Translations under genes and position numbers: made by a program
Assembly (NCBI GenBank): GCA_020846515.1
Contig: JADLDX010000420.1
Coordinates: 1-8,782 of the forward strand
DNA length: 8,782 nt
Origin: Pirellulaceae bacterium
GTDB lineage: Bacteria > Planctomycetota > Planctomycetia > Pirellulales > Pirellulaceae
Reading direction: 5' to 3'
Part shown: positions 1 through 7,154 of the stretch, in pieces
Layout of the letters: each line of letters opens with the position of its first letter
Numbering within the stretch: the stretch's first letter is position 1
Notes under the pieces: model-generated
Told to the model about the DNA's origin: nothing
The model's database searches: none
Seen by the model: only the letters and a program-made list of their open reading frames with translations

Positions 1-966
1 GTGGCTGGCGTGATTCTTACTCCGGTCTGGGCTTGGGCCTTCTGGATCGGGGCCGTGGTTTGCGTGGTGACGCTGATGCTGGTCGGTGAACCACTGCCAG
101 CCCTTCAAAATCAAGGCTGGTCAACGGCGTCGACCTCGCGCTGGTCGATTGTACAAGTAGGCTTGTTGGTATCGTTTGCCACTTGCGGTGGCGTGATCAC
201 GTACTTCATCACGATGCTGACCGGTGAACTGAAGCAGCGTGAATTGGAACTGCAGGCGGCTGAGGACGAACGCTTGCGCGCTCGGCAGTTAGAAGGTTTA
301 GCCACCTTGGCCGCTGGTGCTGGTCACGAACTGGCCACGCCGCTCTCGACCATCGCAGTAGTGGTGAAAGAGTTAAGTCGTACAGTAGAGAAACACTCAT
401 TGCCCGCTTCGGTTGGCCAAGACGTGGCGTTGATTCGCAGCGAGCTGAACCACTGCCGACAGATACTGGATCGATTAGCCAGCGCAGCGGGTGACGCGGC
501 CGGCGAACGTCTGACAGAAACCACGGTTGCCCAGTTTTTTCACGAAGTCATGTTGGGCGTGCGCGAGCCAACGCGTGTAAGCGTCAGCGTGGCCGAAACC
601 GCCAAGTCCACCGTGGCCGTCTTGCCGATTCAAGCGGTCGCTCAAGCCATTCGCAATCTGGTTCAGAACGCCATTGATGCCAGCCAACCCGGCGCCGATG
701 TGCAGTTGGTCGGTGATGTCGCCGGAGATAAATGGCGTATCCTCGTCATCGATCGAGGAGATGGCATGACCAGCGAAGTACTGCAACGAATTGGTCAGCC
801 CTTTTTTACGACCAAGGAACCCGGTCGTGGCATGGGGCTGGGACTGTACTTAACCCAAAATGTTCTGAATCGATTGGGAGGTAAATTGGTCTACAGCAGT
901 AAGCCGGGGCATGGAACGACGGCCGAAGTAACATTGCCGTGCATGCGCAAGCAACACGGGGTATAA
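1..966 (+). CDS. regB: RegB/PrrB/ActS-type redox-sensing histidine kinase (3' part)
   Basis: This is the sensor kinase of a RegBA-type two-component system. In the known family it autophosphorylates under reducing conditions and phosphorylates RegA. The reading frame is open at base 1, so the first codon (GTG) is probably internal. RegB proteins are usually about 440-460 residues and 321 are visible, so roughly 120-140 N-terminal residues lie upstream. Two membrane segments are seen (about residues 3-29 and 50-73), probably the last two of the usual six. A short helix leads into the H box GAGHELATPLS with phosphoacceptor H109. The N box is NLVQNAIDA (N219-A227), the G1 box is D251-R-G-D-G255, and the F/G2 boxes are PFFTTK and GRGMGLGL (G275-L282). 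C152, in the motif HCRQIL, matches the position of the RegB redox-switch cysteine. The quinone-binding loop would be upstream and cannot be judged. The gene is followed by the regulator after 88 bases. Confidence 0.93.
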   Translation: MAGVILTPVWAWAFWIGAVVCVVTLMLVGEPLPALQNQGWSTASTSRWSIVQVGLLVSFATCGGVITYFITMLTGELKQRELELQAAEDERLRARQLEGLATLAAGAGHELATPLSTIAVVVKELSRTVEKHSLPASVGQDVALIRSELNHCRQILDRLASAAGDAAGERLTETTVAQFFHEVMLGVREPTRVSVSVAETAKSTVAVLPIQAVAQAIRNLVQNAIDASQPGADVQLVGDVAGDKWRILVIDRGDGMTSEVLQRIGQPFFTTKEPGRGMGLGLYLTQNVLNRLGGKLVYSSKPGHGTTAEVTLPCMRKQHGV

Positions 967-1040
967 TTTACAAATGGTTGCTCTATCAACCCTCGCCTAT
1001 ACGCAAGGGAACGACCAGCAACTTTGCTTCACTTTTACAA

Positions 1041-1045
1041 GAGGG
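1041..1045 (+). promoter_or_regulatory. Ribosome binding site for regA
   Basis: GAGGG lies nine bases before the ATG at 1055. It decides the start. The upstream in-frame ATG at 974 has no Shine-Dalgarno-like sequence, and the 27 residues it would add do not resemble a receiver domain. Confidence 0.7.
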
Positions 1046-1054
1046 TCTTTTACC

Positions 1055-1633
1055 ATGAGTACGACCGAAGCCGTGTCTGGTAGCCAGCCGATTGAGATGG
1101 CCGCCAAGAGCATCCTACTGGTCGACGACAGCTTTGTGCTTCGCGATCGCTTAGCGTTGGCTTTTCAGGAACGCGGATTTCGTGTTTCGGTAGCCGGCAG
1201 CTATGACGAAGCTCTGATCGTGTTTCGACAATCGCCCACCGATCTGGCGGTCCTGGATCTGCGCATGCCCGGCAAGCCCGGTATGGCGTTGATTCCCGAG
1301 CTGAAGAAAATTCATCCCGATACCAAGATCTTGATCCTTTCGGGATTCGGCTCGATCGCTACGGCCATCGATGCGATTCGCTTGGGCGCCCCCAACTTCC
1401 TGCCCAAACCAGCCGACGCGGACGACATTCTGAACGCGTTTGCCCGAGTAGGTTCGGAAATTGAAATTCCGCAAGCCGAAGAGGAAATTCCTGTACCCAC
1501 TTTGGCCCAAGCCGAATGGGAACATATCCATCGCGTGCTGGCTGATTGCGGAGGCAATATTTCAGAAGCGGCCCGTCGACTGGGGATCCATCGTCGCTCG
1601 CTGCAACGAAAATTGCGCAAGCGGGCTCCATGA
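1055..1633 (+). CDS. regA: RegA/PrrA/ActR-type redox response regulator
   Basis: This is a 192-residue response regulator and DNA-binding transcription factor, the partner of the kinase just upstream. The receiver domain (about residues 17-133) shows the acidic pair D24-D25, phosphoacceptor D68 in VLDLRMPG, S96 in LSGFGSIATAIDAIRLGA, and K118 in the KPA motif. A short linker rich in E and P (about 134-150) leads to a Fis-family helix-turn-helix at 154-190, with CGGNISEAARRLGIHRRSLQ as recognition core. That core and the GSIATA motif are hallmarks of the RegA/PrrA/ActR family. In proteobacteria this family controls respiration, photosynthesis, and carbon and nitrogen fixation in response to redox state. 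Here the targets are unknown. The start is set by GAGGG nine bases upstream. A second in-frame ATG at 1097 would also leave the receiver domain intact but lacks a comparable site. The 88-base gap to the kinase suggests co-transcription but does not exclude a second promoter. Confidence 0.95.
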   Translation: MSTTEAVSGSQPIEMAAKSILLVDDSFVLRDRLALAFQERGFRVSVAGSYDEALIVFRQSPTDLAVLDLRMPGKPGMALIPELKKIHPDTKILILSGFGSIATAIDAIRLGAPNFLPKPADADDILNAFARVGSEIEIPQAEEEIPVPTLAQAEWEHIHRVLADCGGNISEAARRLGIHRRSLQRKLRKRAP

Positions 1634-1694
1634 CCTTCCAAAACTACTTTTTTTCACACAAAGCGGATAAAAACATCCACATATGACTGGTTTT

Positions 1695-1713
1695 CCCGTC
1701 ACTTTGTGACGGG
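1695..1713. terminator. Perfect hairpin between convergent genes, possible bidirectional terminator
   Basis: CCCGTCAC (1695-1702) and GTGACGGG (1706-1713) form a perfect 8-bp inverted repeat with a three-base loop TTT. It sits 61 bases after the regA stop and 17 bases beyond the stop of the convergent O-antigen ligase gene, as a shared terminator would. Neither strand has a T-tract directly after the stem: the plus strand continues CCTACC and the minus strand GAAAACC. A classical intrinsic terminator is therefore not certain, and a protein-binding palindrome or dispersed repeat is also possible. Confidence 0.45.
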
Positions 1714-1730
1714 CCTACCGGCGCTGACCG

Positions 1731-3008
1731 CTAAGCACGTGGACGCATCCACATGCTCAAAAGGCCTGCGCCATCGGACTGTGGCCGATGTCGCTCAATG
1801 GGCCATAAGCAACAGATAATCCACAGCAGCGTACAAGCCCCAGGAAAGGTTTCGTAAATCGTGTCTTCCGTCAGGCCGCTGATGAGTATATAGGCTGATA
1901 GCGCGCGAATAAGCAAGTTCGGGTAAGTAAAGACATTTGCTAGATTCCAAAGTAGCAACAGGAGTGTTAAGCCTCCCGCGAAAATCCCGGCCGCCAATGT
2001 AGGGTGCAAGAGTATGTTGTGCGTCGACTGCAAATGGTCGATCAGCATAATCTTGTTCGCGCCCAGGCCGTAGCCTTGTAGCGGACGCCCTCTAATTAGC
2101 TTAATTGTGCGTTCCCAAATATCTGAGCGACCGGTGACTTGCGTGACTTCCTCTAAATCACCCGTCTTGGTGACGGCGCCGAGCACTTTTTTCGCGAGGG
2201 CCTCTTCGCCGCCCATGGCCAGTAGTACAAACAAACCGGCTAAGCCACCGACCACTCCCAACCAACACGCTGTCAGCCCCACACGCGTAAAGATCAAGTC
2301 GAGATTCAGCACGACCAGGCAGATGGCTACGCCCAACATGGCCGTGCGACTCATGGCCAACACGCCGGCTAACAGGAATAACGTGAATAATCCCAGGCTC
2401 ACTCGCCATGAGAGGCTGCGCAGTCGCACAAAGTAGGTCGTCAGCAGCAAACCAATCAGAGCCGTGCGGCCGGTGTGGTTGGGTTGGGACAGACCACCTA
2501 AACGCTCAATGATCACGCCATCGTCGAATTCCTCGATGAACACGCCCAGTCGAGGCACGAAGTAATACAAGAACAAAGCAGCGCACGTAAACAACAGGCA
2601 ACCCGCCAGGACCGCTGCCATCGAACCACGCAGATCTAACACGACCAGACAGGTTGGGATAAGCAATAGATAAGCGATAAACACCAGCGCGATGGGCAAC
2701 GACGCGCTGGTGATCGAAGTCAGGCAGGTCATCAAAAAAATCAGGGCGATCATGCATAGGACCAGCCCTGGTAACGATGCCAGATATTTACGCGCAGATG
2801 GTAACGAGGCCAGGCCCCATAGGCCAACCAGACAAGCCATACCTGCGTTGACCAACTTGAGAAGCACACTGGGTGCCTTGGCCACCCGCATGGCAGTTTC
2901 GCCACTGCCGCCTTCTGAGACATCCAATGGACCAGAAAAGGCGCCCATCATCAGAATGAAGAAGCACAAAACTGTCATCAATTGACGAGACGTTAATGAC
3001 AATGACAT
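1731..3008 (-). CDS. O-antigen ligase/polymerase family membrane protein (Wzy_C)
   Basis: This 425-residue protein is almost entirely hydrophobic, with roughly ten to twelve membrane helices. It carries hallmarks of the O-antigen ligase/Wzy/ExoQ superfamily: SQPNHTGR (N177-H178) at the start of a membrane segment, then a large extracytoplasmic loop with TGRSDIWERTI (G293, R294, W298), RGRPLQGYGLGA and STHNILL (H330-N331). Such enzymes transfer or polymerise lipid-linked sugar chains on the outer face of the inner membrane. Sequence alone does not separate ligase from polymerase. The start is placed at the ATG at 3008, which begins MSLSLTSRQ just before the first membrane helix. The frame stays open upstream to 3110, but that extension (MFLVWKQGLAMGW...) looks like non-coding sequence. 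The Shine-Dalgarno signal is weak (GAG only). No glycosyltransferase or flippase gene lies beside it, so it is an orphan here. It is convergent with regA and divergent from the ATPase gene. Confidence 0.82.
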   Translation of the reverse strand: MSLSLTSRQLMTVLCFFILMMGAFSGPLDVSEGGSGETAMRVAKAPSVLLKLVNAGMACLVGLWGLASLPSARKYLASLPGLVLCMIALIFLMTCLTSITSASLPIALVFIAYLLLIPTCLVVLDLRGSMAAVLAGCLLFTCAALFLYYFVPRLGVFIEEFDDGVIIERLGGLSQPNHTGRTALIGLLLTTYFVRLRSLSWRVSLGLFTLFLLAGVLAMSRTAMLGVAICLVVLNLDLIFTRVGLTACWLGVVGGLAGLFVLLAMGGEEALAKKVLGAVTKTGDLEEVTQVTGRSDIWERTIKLIRGRPLQGYGLGANKIMLIDHLQSTHNILLHPTLAAGIFAGGLTLLLLLWNLANVFTYPNLLIRALSAYILISGLTEDTIYETFPGACTLLWIICCLWPIERHRPQSDGAGLLSMWMRPRA

Positions 3009-3089
3009 AGTGAACTCAAATGCAAGCCCACGCGACAAGATGACGTGCTCTGATCTCAGATGCGGGCAGCACCAGCCCATGGCCAGCCC

Positions 3090-3110
3090 TTGTTTCCACA
3101 CTAGAAACAA
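3090..3110. repeat. Inverted repeat upstream of the membrane protein gene
   Basis: TTGTTTC (3090-3096) and GAAACAA (3104-3110) are perfect 7-base arms around a seven-base centre. The element lies about 80 bases upstream of the minus-strand start at 3008. It could be an operator or a hairpin in the 5' leader. No function is assigned. Confidence 0.4.
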
Positions 3111-3281
3111 AGACTACCATTGCCTAGATCAGCCCAATTGCGAATGGCCCAAAGTTCCACCATTGCCCAAATACCCTTCCAGTCCTGAGTGCCGTAGCGA
3201 ATAAAACATCACTTCGGACTAAGCCCCCCACGTGGCTGTTGTGAGAAGGAAGAGGATTGAAAGGATTGGACGAGTCGCGGT

Positions 3282-3314
3282 GCGATTCGTCTACGGGGAC
3301 GCGATTCGTGTACG
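3282..3314. promoter_or_regulatory. Direct repeat, possible regulator-binding site
   Basis: GCGATTCGTCTACG (3282-3295) and GCGATTCGTGTACG (3301-3314) match at 13 of 14 bases and start 19 bases apart, near two turns of the helix. The second copy is part of an imperfect palindrome TTCGTGTACGAA (3305-3316). They lie about 105-140 bases before the ATPase start, where an activator or repressor site would be expected. The regulator is unknown. Confidence 0.4.
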
Positions 3315-3323
3315 AAACTGCTC

Positions 3324-3353
3324 TTGGTTGGGGGGTGCTATGTGTGGTAAACT
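3324..3353 (+). promoter_or_regulatory. Weak candidate sigma70-like promoter for the ATPase gene
   Basis: TTGGTT (3324-3329, three of six matches to TTGACA) and TAAACT (3348-3353, four of six to TATAAT) are separated by 18 bases. They sit just downstream of the direct repeat and about 67 bases before the chosen start. The match is weak, and planctomycete promoters are poorly defined, so this is only a suggestion. Confidence 0.2.
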
Positions 3354-3404
3354 TTTCCCCCGACTCAGATGCGTGAAGATGCGCAAGTTAAATCAACCAG
3401 GCCA

Positions 3405-3410
3405 GGGAGG
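3405..3410 (+). promoter_or_regulatory. Ribosome binding site for the ATPase gene
   Basis: GGGAGG lies nine bases before the ATG at 3420 and decides the start. The in-frame ATG at 3369 would add 17 residues and has no purine-rich site at proper distance. Confidence 0.75.
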
Positions 3411-3419
3411 TGCCGGCTC

Positions 3420-6400
3420 ATGCAATTGATCAGCATGGAAGTAAATCAAATGGGGACTGCTGACCGTACACAGGTCGGCGGATTGTCTGCTGGATTAAAT
3501 GCCGTTTGCGGTCGACGAGGATCGGGAAAGAGTTCGCTACTGGCTTGGCTACGCGGGGTCATCCAACCCCAGCATCAGTCGGCTGATCTGCGTCGCAGCT
3601 ACGCGCCGAACTCGGCATCACCCCGCCTACCTGCTTTGGCCAGTGGTCGCCTGACGCTTCGCTTGGGCGATGCTGAATATCAGTTGGAGCGGCACCAACA
3701 ATCCGGACGCACGGACAGCAAAATCCTACGGCGTTCGACCAATGCCTGGAGCAGCCAGGATAATGGTTCATCACATCACTCCGGTTACGCGCCTAAAAAT
3801 TATGAAGAGCACTGGAAGGCCCTGCCGGACCGTTTAGCAGTAGGCTCGGTCGCTGATGCATTGTCGCCCATGCAGCGCGAGGCCTTCGATCGACTGGCCG
3901 CCGTGCCTTCGGACAGTCAAGCCACCTTTCGCTTGTGGGACGTGGCGCGCGAATTACGTTTAGACGATGTAGCCAAACCATCACATATGGACGAGCGTTC
4001 CAACCTTTTGGCTCGTGAACGAGAACTGCTGGCACAACTTCATCCACTTGATGGCCTATCGGTGACGAGAGAAGGCTTGCTGGCGCGTCGTCGTCAGCTG
4101 GAAGCGGACCTGGACCGGGCGCGAAGGCAGTCCTCGGGTAAGCACTATGCACCATCGACCGACGAGCATCATCGTTTATCCGATCGATTGTCGGCCCTGG
4201 ACAGAGACACTCAGAAGATCCGCGATGAGATCGCCGAACTGGATGCGGCCGTCGCGCGTTTGCGTGACGGACAGATCCCCGCGCTGGAAAACAAGCAGCA
4301 CACTTATCGTGAACGTTTATTGTCGCTCGATGCGCAATTAGCGCGCTGGCGAAACACGCTCACCGAGATTCGTGCCCATCGCGAGCGATTGGAAGCCGCC
4401 TCAACCGATGCCCATTTGGACGGACAACTCGGTGAGCAGTTTGCGCCGATCAATCAAGCCACGCCCCGACTGGCGCTGCGATCCCTGGAAGCCCAGATCG
4501 TCGAGGCGCGTCGTCACTTCGATGCCCTAGTAGAAGGCGTTGATCGCTACCGCGACCAGCGCGATGATGCGCGACACGAACTGCCGCAAACCATGCGACT
4601 GATGCAACGCGAATTGCACGAAGTCTGCCAGCAACTTTCGCGTCACGAATCGCTAACGACCAATCGGGCCATGAAGGACCAGATCCTCCAACTCTCGCGC
4701 TGTGAAAGCGAAATGCGACTGGCCGTTGAAAGGCTGATCGCTGAACGCGGTGAATTGCTCAGAACCATCGCTACGGCCTGTCACTTGTCAGTAGACCAGG
4801 TGGCCGTGGCCTATAGTGACAGTTGTCGATGTGCGGATCATCCTCACTTGGATTCTTGGCTGACCGCCATTTCATCCGGACCGGCTGATGGACGCATCGG
4901 TTTGAATCAAAGTCAAATCAATCCGCTCTACATGGATCAGTTAACGGACATCGAGAATCGTCGTAGTCAAGCGATGGTGCGTTTGGAATCGGCACTACGA
5001 GATCATCAAGAGACTGAAAGTCGACTGCGTCGACTGGGAGTCTTGCCATTGAGCAATGGGACTTATGATCGAGTCGAAGCGGATTTGCTGCGCGAACTGG
5101 ACCTGGTCAATGAAGACATTCTGCGTTTGGAAACTCGAGATCGATTGCGAGTTGATTTGACCGACCTGCGCCGACGTTTGCAGCAATTGCCGCAGGACGT
5201 TGAGGATGTGCATTCGGTGCGGGGACGTTACCTGCGGCATCTGGCTGGACTGACCGGCATGCCCATCGATCGCGCAGGTCAACAGGCTTTCCGTGACCAA
5301 CTTTACCGGGATGCGTTCACGCCAAACGGCTACTCGTATGCTCGTAGTGAACTGAACAGCCGATACGCCCAAGGTCCGTTAACCGACGGTTCGCATGACG
5401 CTGGCCGCTACGAACCAGTGCGCGGCCACTACACGGCGGGACTAGATGCTGTCGGTACTCCGGACGTACGATTGGCTCGTCTGGAAGAAGCAGCACTGCG
5501 TCTGGCCATCGTCGATGTACTGGCGGCACGTGGCCATCAAATCCCGTTGGTGCTGGACGAAACGCTGGATGGTTTGGAGGGCCCCAGAGCCTTGACGGCG
5601 GTGCGTTATCTGGCAGGCCAAGCCGATGTGGCTCGTCAACAGATCATCGTGCTGACCGACGATAAAGAGCTCGTCGACGCGATCAAGAGCGTGCGCGGCT
5701 ATGTTGTACCGATTGTGGTGTCGCGCGCCCTCCAGTCCCAGTCGGCGCCGGCTGATTACGATGTCAATCGTCAACTGACTGCCTTTGCCAATGATTGGGA
5801 AGCCGACAAGTGGCAGGAGCCAGAATGGACGCCACCTCCAGTTCGCGCTCAGGAAAAAAAACGCTGGGTGCTGACCGAACGTTCTGAAATTCAGGAAGTT
5901 CCAAGCATTGGCACCATCAGCGGCGCTCGGCTCAGAGCTTTGGGCATCGATCGAGTGGTTGATCTACTGGACGCAGACGCCAACTGGTTGGCGGACTCAG
6001 CGCGACTGCCCGGTGTCAGCGCAGAAGTCGTCCGCGCTTGGCAAAACGAGTCGCGACTGCTCTGCGGTATGCCTCAATTGCGCCCGTTTGATGCGCGAGT
6101 AATGGCTGGGGCAGGCATCCGTGATCCACGCCAACTCACCGAGATGGACCCGAGTCGCTTGCTGGAACGTGTCGAGCACTTCTTGGCAACCGAACGTGGC
6201 AAGTCCATCATGCGCAGTGGTAGTCCCTACGAACTATCGCGACTAACGGCATGGGTGGCCTCTGCCAATCGCGGTGCCACCGCTCGTACGCCACGCGACG
6301 GGCGCGAGGACACAACCTTTGATAGCGATACCCGACCTAGGGCTCGACGTCCCGTCATGCATCGCACAGAAGCGGCACACACACCTTTGCCAACCTACCA

Positions 6401-7154
6401 TATTGTCGAACGCGAAGAAGATCCGCAGCTCCAAGCTCCCCGCGCCGACGATGAGCGAACTACCCGCCGTCGTGATTCACGCAACGAAGGACGCAATGAT
6501 TCGCGAGGCGAACCGCGAACACGCACTACTCGTGAAACCAATGGACGTGAAACCAATGGACGTGAAACCCATGGACGTGAAACCACTGGACGTGAAGCCA
6601 ATGGACGTGAAGCCAATGGACGTGATTCCAATGGACGTGATCGGCTCTCTCAAGCCTCACGCTCGACCTCGGCCAGTGCGAAGTCGTCCAGTCGCGGCAG
6701 CGGCGATAGTCGCGTGCTGCGGTTCTATTTGGAACTGTCGAGCCCTGTTGTCGACGCGCCGTCCATTGGCGCTAGTATGGCTGAATCACTTGGCCAGGCT
6801 GGCGTGGTGACTGTCAATGACTTGTTGAACTGCTCACCTGAAGGTTTGGCTCAAGATTTGGGACAGCCCCGTGTCACGGCGGCGATCATCCGTGCCTGGC
6901 AAGAGCAGGCTCGATTAGTATGTCGGATTCCCAATCTTCGTGGGCATGATGCACAGATCCTCGTGGCCTGTGGGGTTTCATCCCCCGAAGCGTTATGTCG
7001 CATGGAGCCAACTGCCCTGCTGGCCCAAACGGCAGCATTCGCCAACAGTACGCAAGGTCAACGCGTCTTGCGTGGCAGTCAAGCGCCGGACCTGACAGAA
7101 GTCACCGAGTGGATTAGCTGGGCCTCGCAAAGCCGAGCGTTGTTAGCAGCCTGA
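3420..7154 (+). CDS. SMC/YhaN-like coiled-coil ATPase with tandem DUF4332 domains
   Basis: This is a 1244-residue protein whose cellular role is unknown. The N-terminal ATPase half has a Walker A motif, GRRGSGKS (G31-S38), close to the N-terminus as in SMC, RecF and YhaN proteins. Residues about 190-465 and 505-600 are rich in L, E, R and Q with heptad-like spacing, and suggest long coiled coils. Between them lies C469-R-C-A-D-H-P-H476, a possible metal site. The second ATPase half (about 660-790) has VGTPDVRLARLEEAALRLA (G679-T680) where the signature is expected, Walker B IPLVLDETLDGLE (D713-E714), and QIIVLTDD (T746-D748) where the H-loop histidine usually lies. Two DUF4332 copies follow at about 827-952 and 1111-1244. 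They share PSIG, RAWQ, ARL-C and a closing TxW segment. DUF4332 resembles helix-hairpin-helix folds, so DNA binding is plausible but inferred. The linker between them (about 953-1100) is highly charged and disordered, with a repeat tract. The gene stands alone on its strand. Confidence 0.85.
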   Translation: MQLISMEVNQMGTADRTQVGGLSAGLNAVCGRRGSGKSSLLAWLRGVIQPQHQSADLRRSYAPNSASPRLPALASGRLTLRLGDAEYQLERHQQSGRTDSKILRRSTNAWSSQDNGSSHHSGYAPKNYEEHWKALPDRLAVGSVADALSPMQREAFDRLAAVPSDSQATFRLWDVARELRLDDVAKPSHMDERSNLLARERELLAQLHPLDGLSVTREGLLARRRQLEADLDRARRQSSGKHYAPSTDEHHRLSDRLSALDRDTQKIRDEIAELDAAVARLRDGQIPALENKQHTYRERLLSLDAQLARWRNTLTEIRAHRERLEAASTDAHLDGQLGEQFAPINQATPRLALRSLEAQIVEARRHFDALVEGVDRYRDQRDDARHELPQTMRLMQRELHEVCQQLSRHESLTTNRAMKDQILQLSRCESEMRLAVERLIAERGELLRTIATACHLSVDQVAVAYSDSCRCADHPHLDSWLTAISSGPADGRIGLNQSQINPLYMDQLTDIENRRSQAMVRLESALRDHQETESRLRRLGVLPLSNGTYDRVEADLLRELDLVNEDILRLETRDRLRVDLTDLRRRLQQLPQDVEDVHSVRGRYLRHLAGLTGMPIDRAGQQAFRDQLYRDAFTPNGYSYARSELNSRYAQGPLTDGSHDAGRYEPVRGHYTAGLDAVGTPDVRLARLEEAALRLAIVDVLAARGHQIPLVLDETLDGLEGPRALTAVRYLAGQADVARQQIIVLTDDKELVDAIKSVRGYVVPIVVSRALQSQSAPADYDVNRQLTAFANDWEADKWQEPEWTPPPVRAQEKKRWVLTERSEIQEVPSIGTISGARLRALGIDRVVDLLDADANWLADSARLPGVSAEVVRAWQNESRLLCGMPQLRPFDARVMAGAGIRDPRQLTEMDPSRLLERVEHFLATERGKSIMRSGSPYELSRLTAWVASANRGATARTPRDGREDTTFDSDTRPRARRPVMHRTEAAHTPLPTYHIVEREEDPQLQAPRADDERTTRRRDSRNEGRNDSRGEPRTRTTRETNGRETNGRETHGRETTGREANGREANGRDSNGRDRLSQASRSTSASAKSSSRGSGDSRVLRFYLELSSPVVDAPSIGASMAESLGQAGVVTVNDLLNCSPEGLAQDLGQPRVTAAIIRAWQEQARLVCRIPNLRGHDAQILVACGVSSPEALCRMEPTALLAQTAAFANSTQGQRVLRGSQAPDLTEVTEWISWASQSRALLAA
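6531..6641 (+). repeat. In-frame 15-bp minisatellite inside the ATPase gene
   Basis: Seven tandem units with consensus CGTGAAACCAATGGA (6531-6635) are followed by the first six bases of an eighth. Each unit encodes Arg-Glu-Thr-Asn-Gly or a close variant (ETH, ETT, EAN, DSN), at residues 1038-1072. The first two units are identical and the later ones differ by one to three bases. Because the unit is a multiple of three, changes in copy number keep the reading frame and only alter the linker length between the two DUF4332 domains. Confidence 0.95.

Larger units (their letters stand above)
3009..3419. other. Divergent intergenic region upstream of the membrane protein and the ATPase
   Basis: This 411-base stretch holds no convincing gene. 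Two short open frames (about 3010-3204 and 3232-3429, 64-65 codons) have no recognisable domain, and the second overlaps the ATPase start. The left half should contain the promoter for the membrane protein and the right half that for the ATPase gene. Visible elements are an inverted repeat at 3090-3110, a near-perfect direct repeat at 3282-3314, a short repeat of GGATTG (3254-3259 and 3263-3268), and G- and C-runs (3330-3335 and 3357-3361) that could pair. Confidence 0.6.

Noticed and set aside
962..967. TATAAT overlapping the regB stop codon, as a separate promoter for regA
   Set aside because: No -35-like hexamer lies 16-18 bases upstream. The nearest TTG word (TTGCCG, 934-939) would need a 22-base spacer.
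3009..3110. An N-terminal extension of the membrane protein to 3110
   Set aside because: The added residues do not form a signal or membrane segment that fits the family, and the first membrane helix follows naturally from the ATG at 3008.
3369..3419. An earlier ATG start for the ATPase gene
   Set aside because: It has no ribosome binding site, and the strong GGGAGG is placed for the ATG at 3420, where the hydrophobic first strand (MQLISMEV) begins.
3232..3429. A 65-codon open frame ahead of the ATPase gene
   Set aside because: It overlaps the ATPase start and ribosome binding site, is rich in Arg and Gly as random frames here are, and has no recognisable domain.
6274..6810. A 178-codon plus-strand open frame with repeated KPMDV units, and a minus-strand frame with repeated SRPLA/SRPLV units
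   Set aside because: Both are shadow frames across the 15-bp minisatellite. A repeat unit divisible by three keeps alternative frames open, and the real frame carries the domains on both sides.
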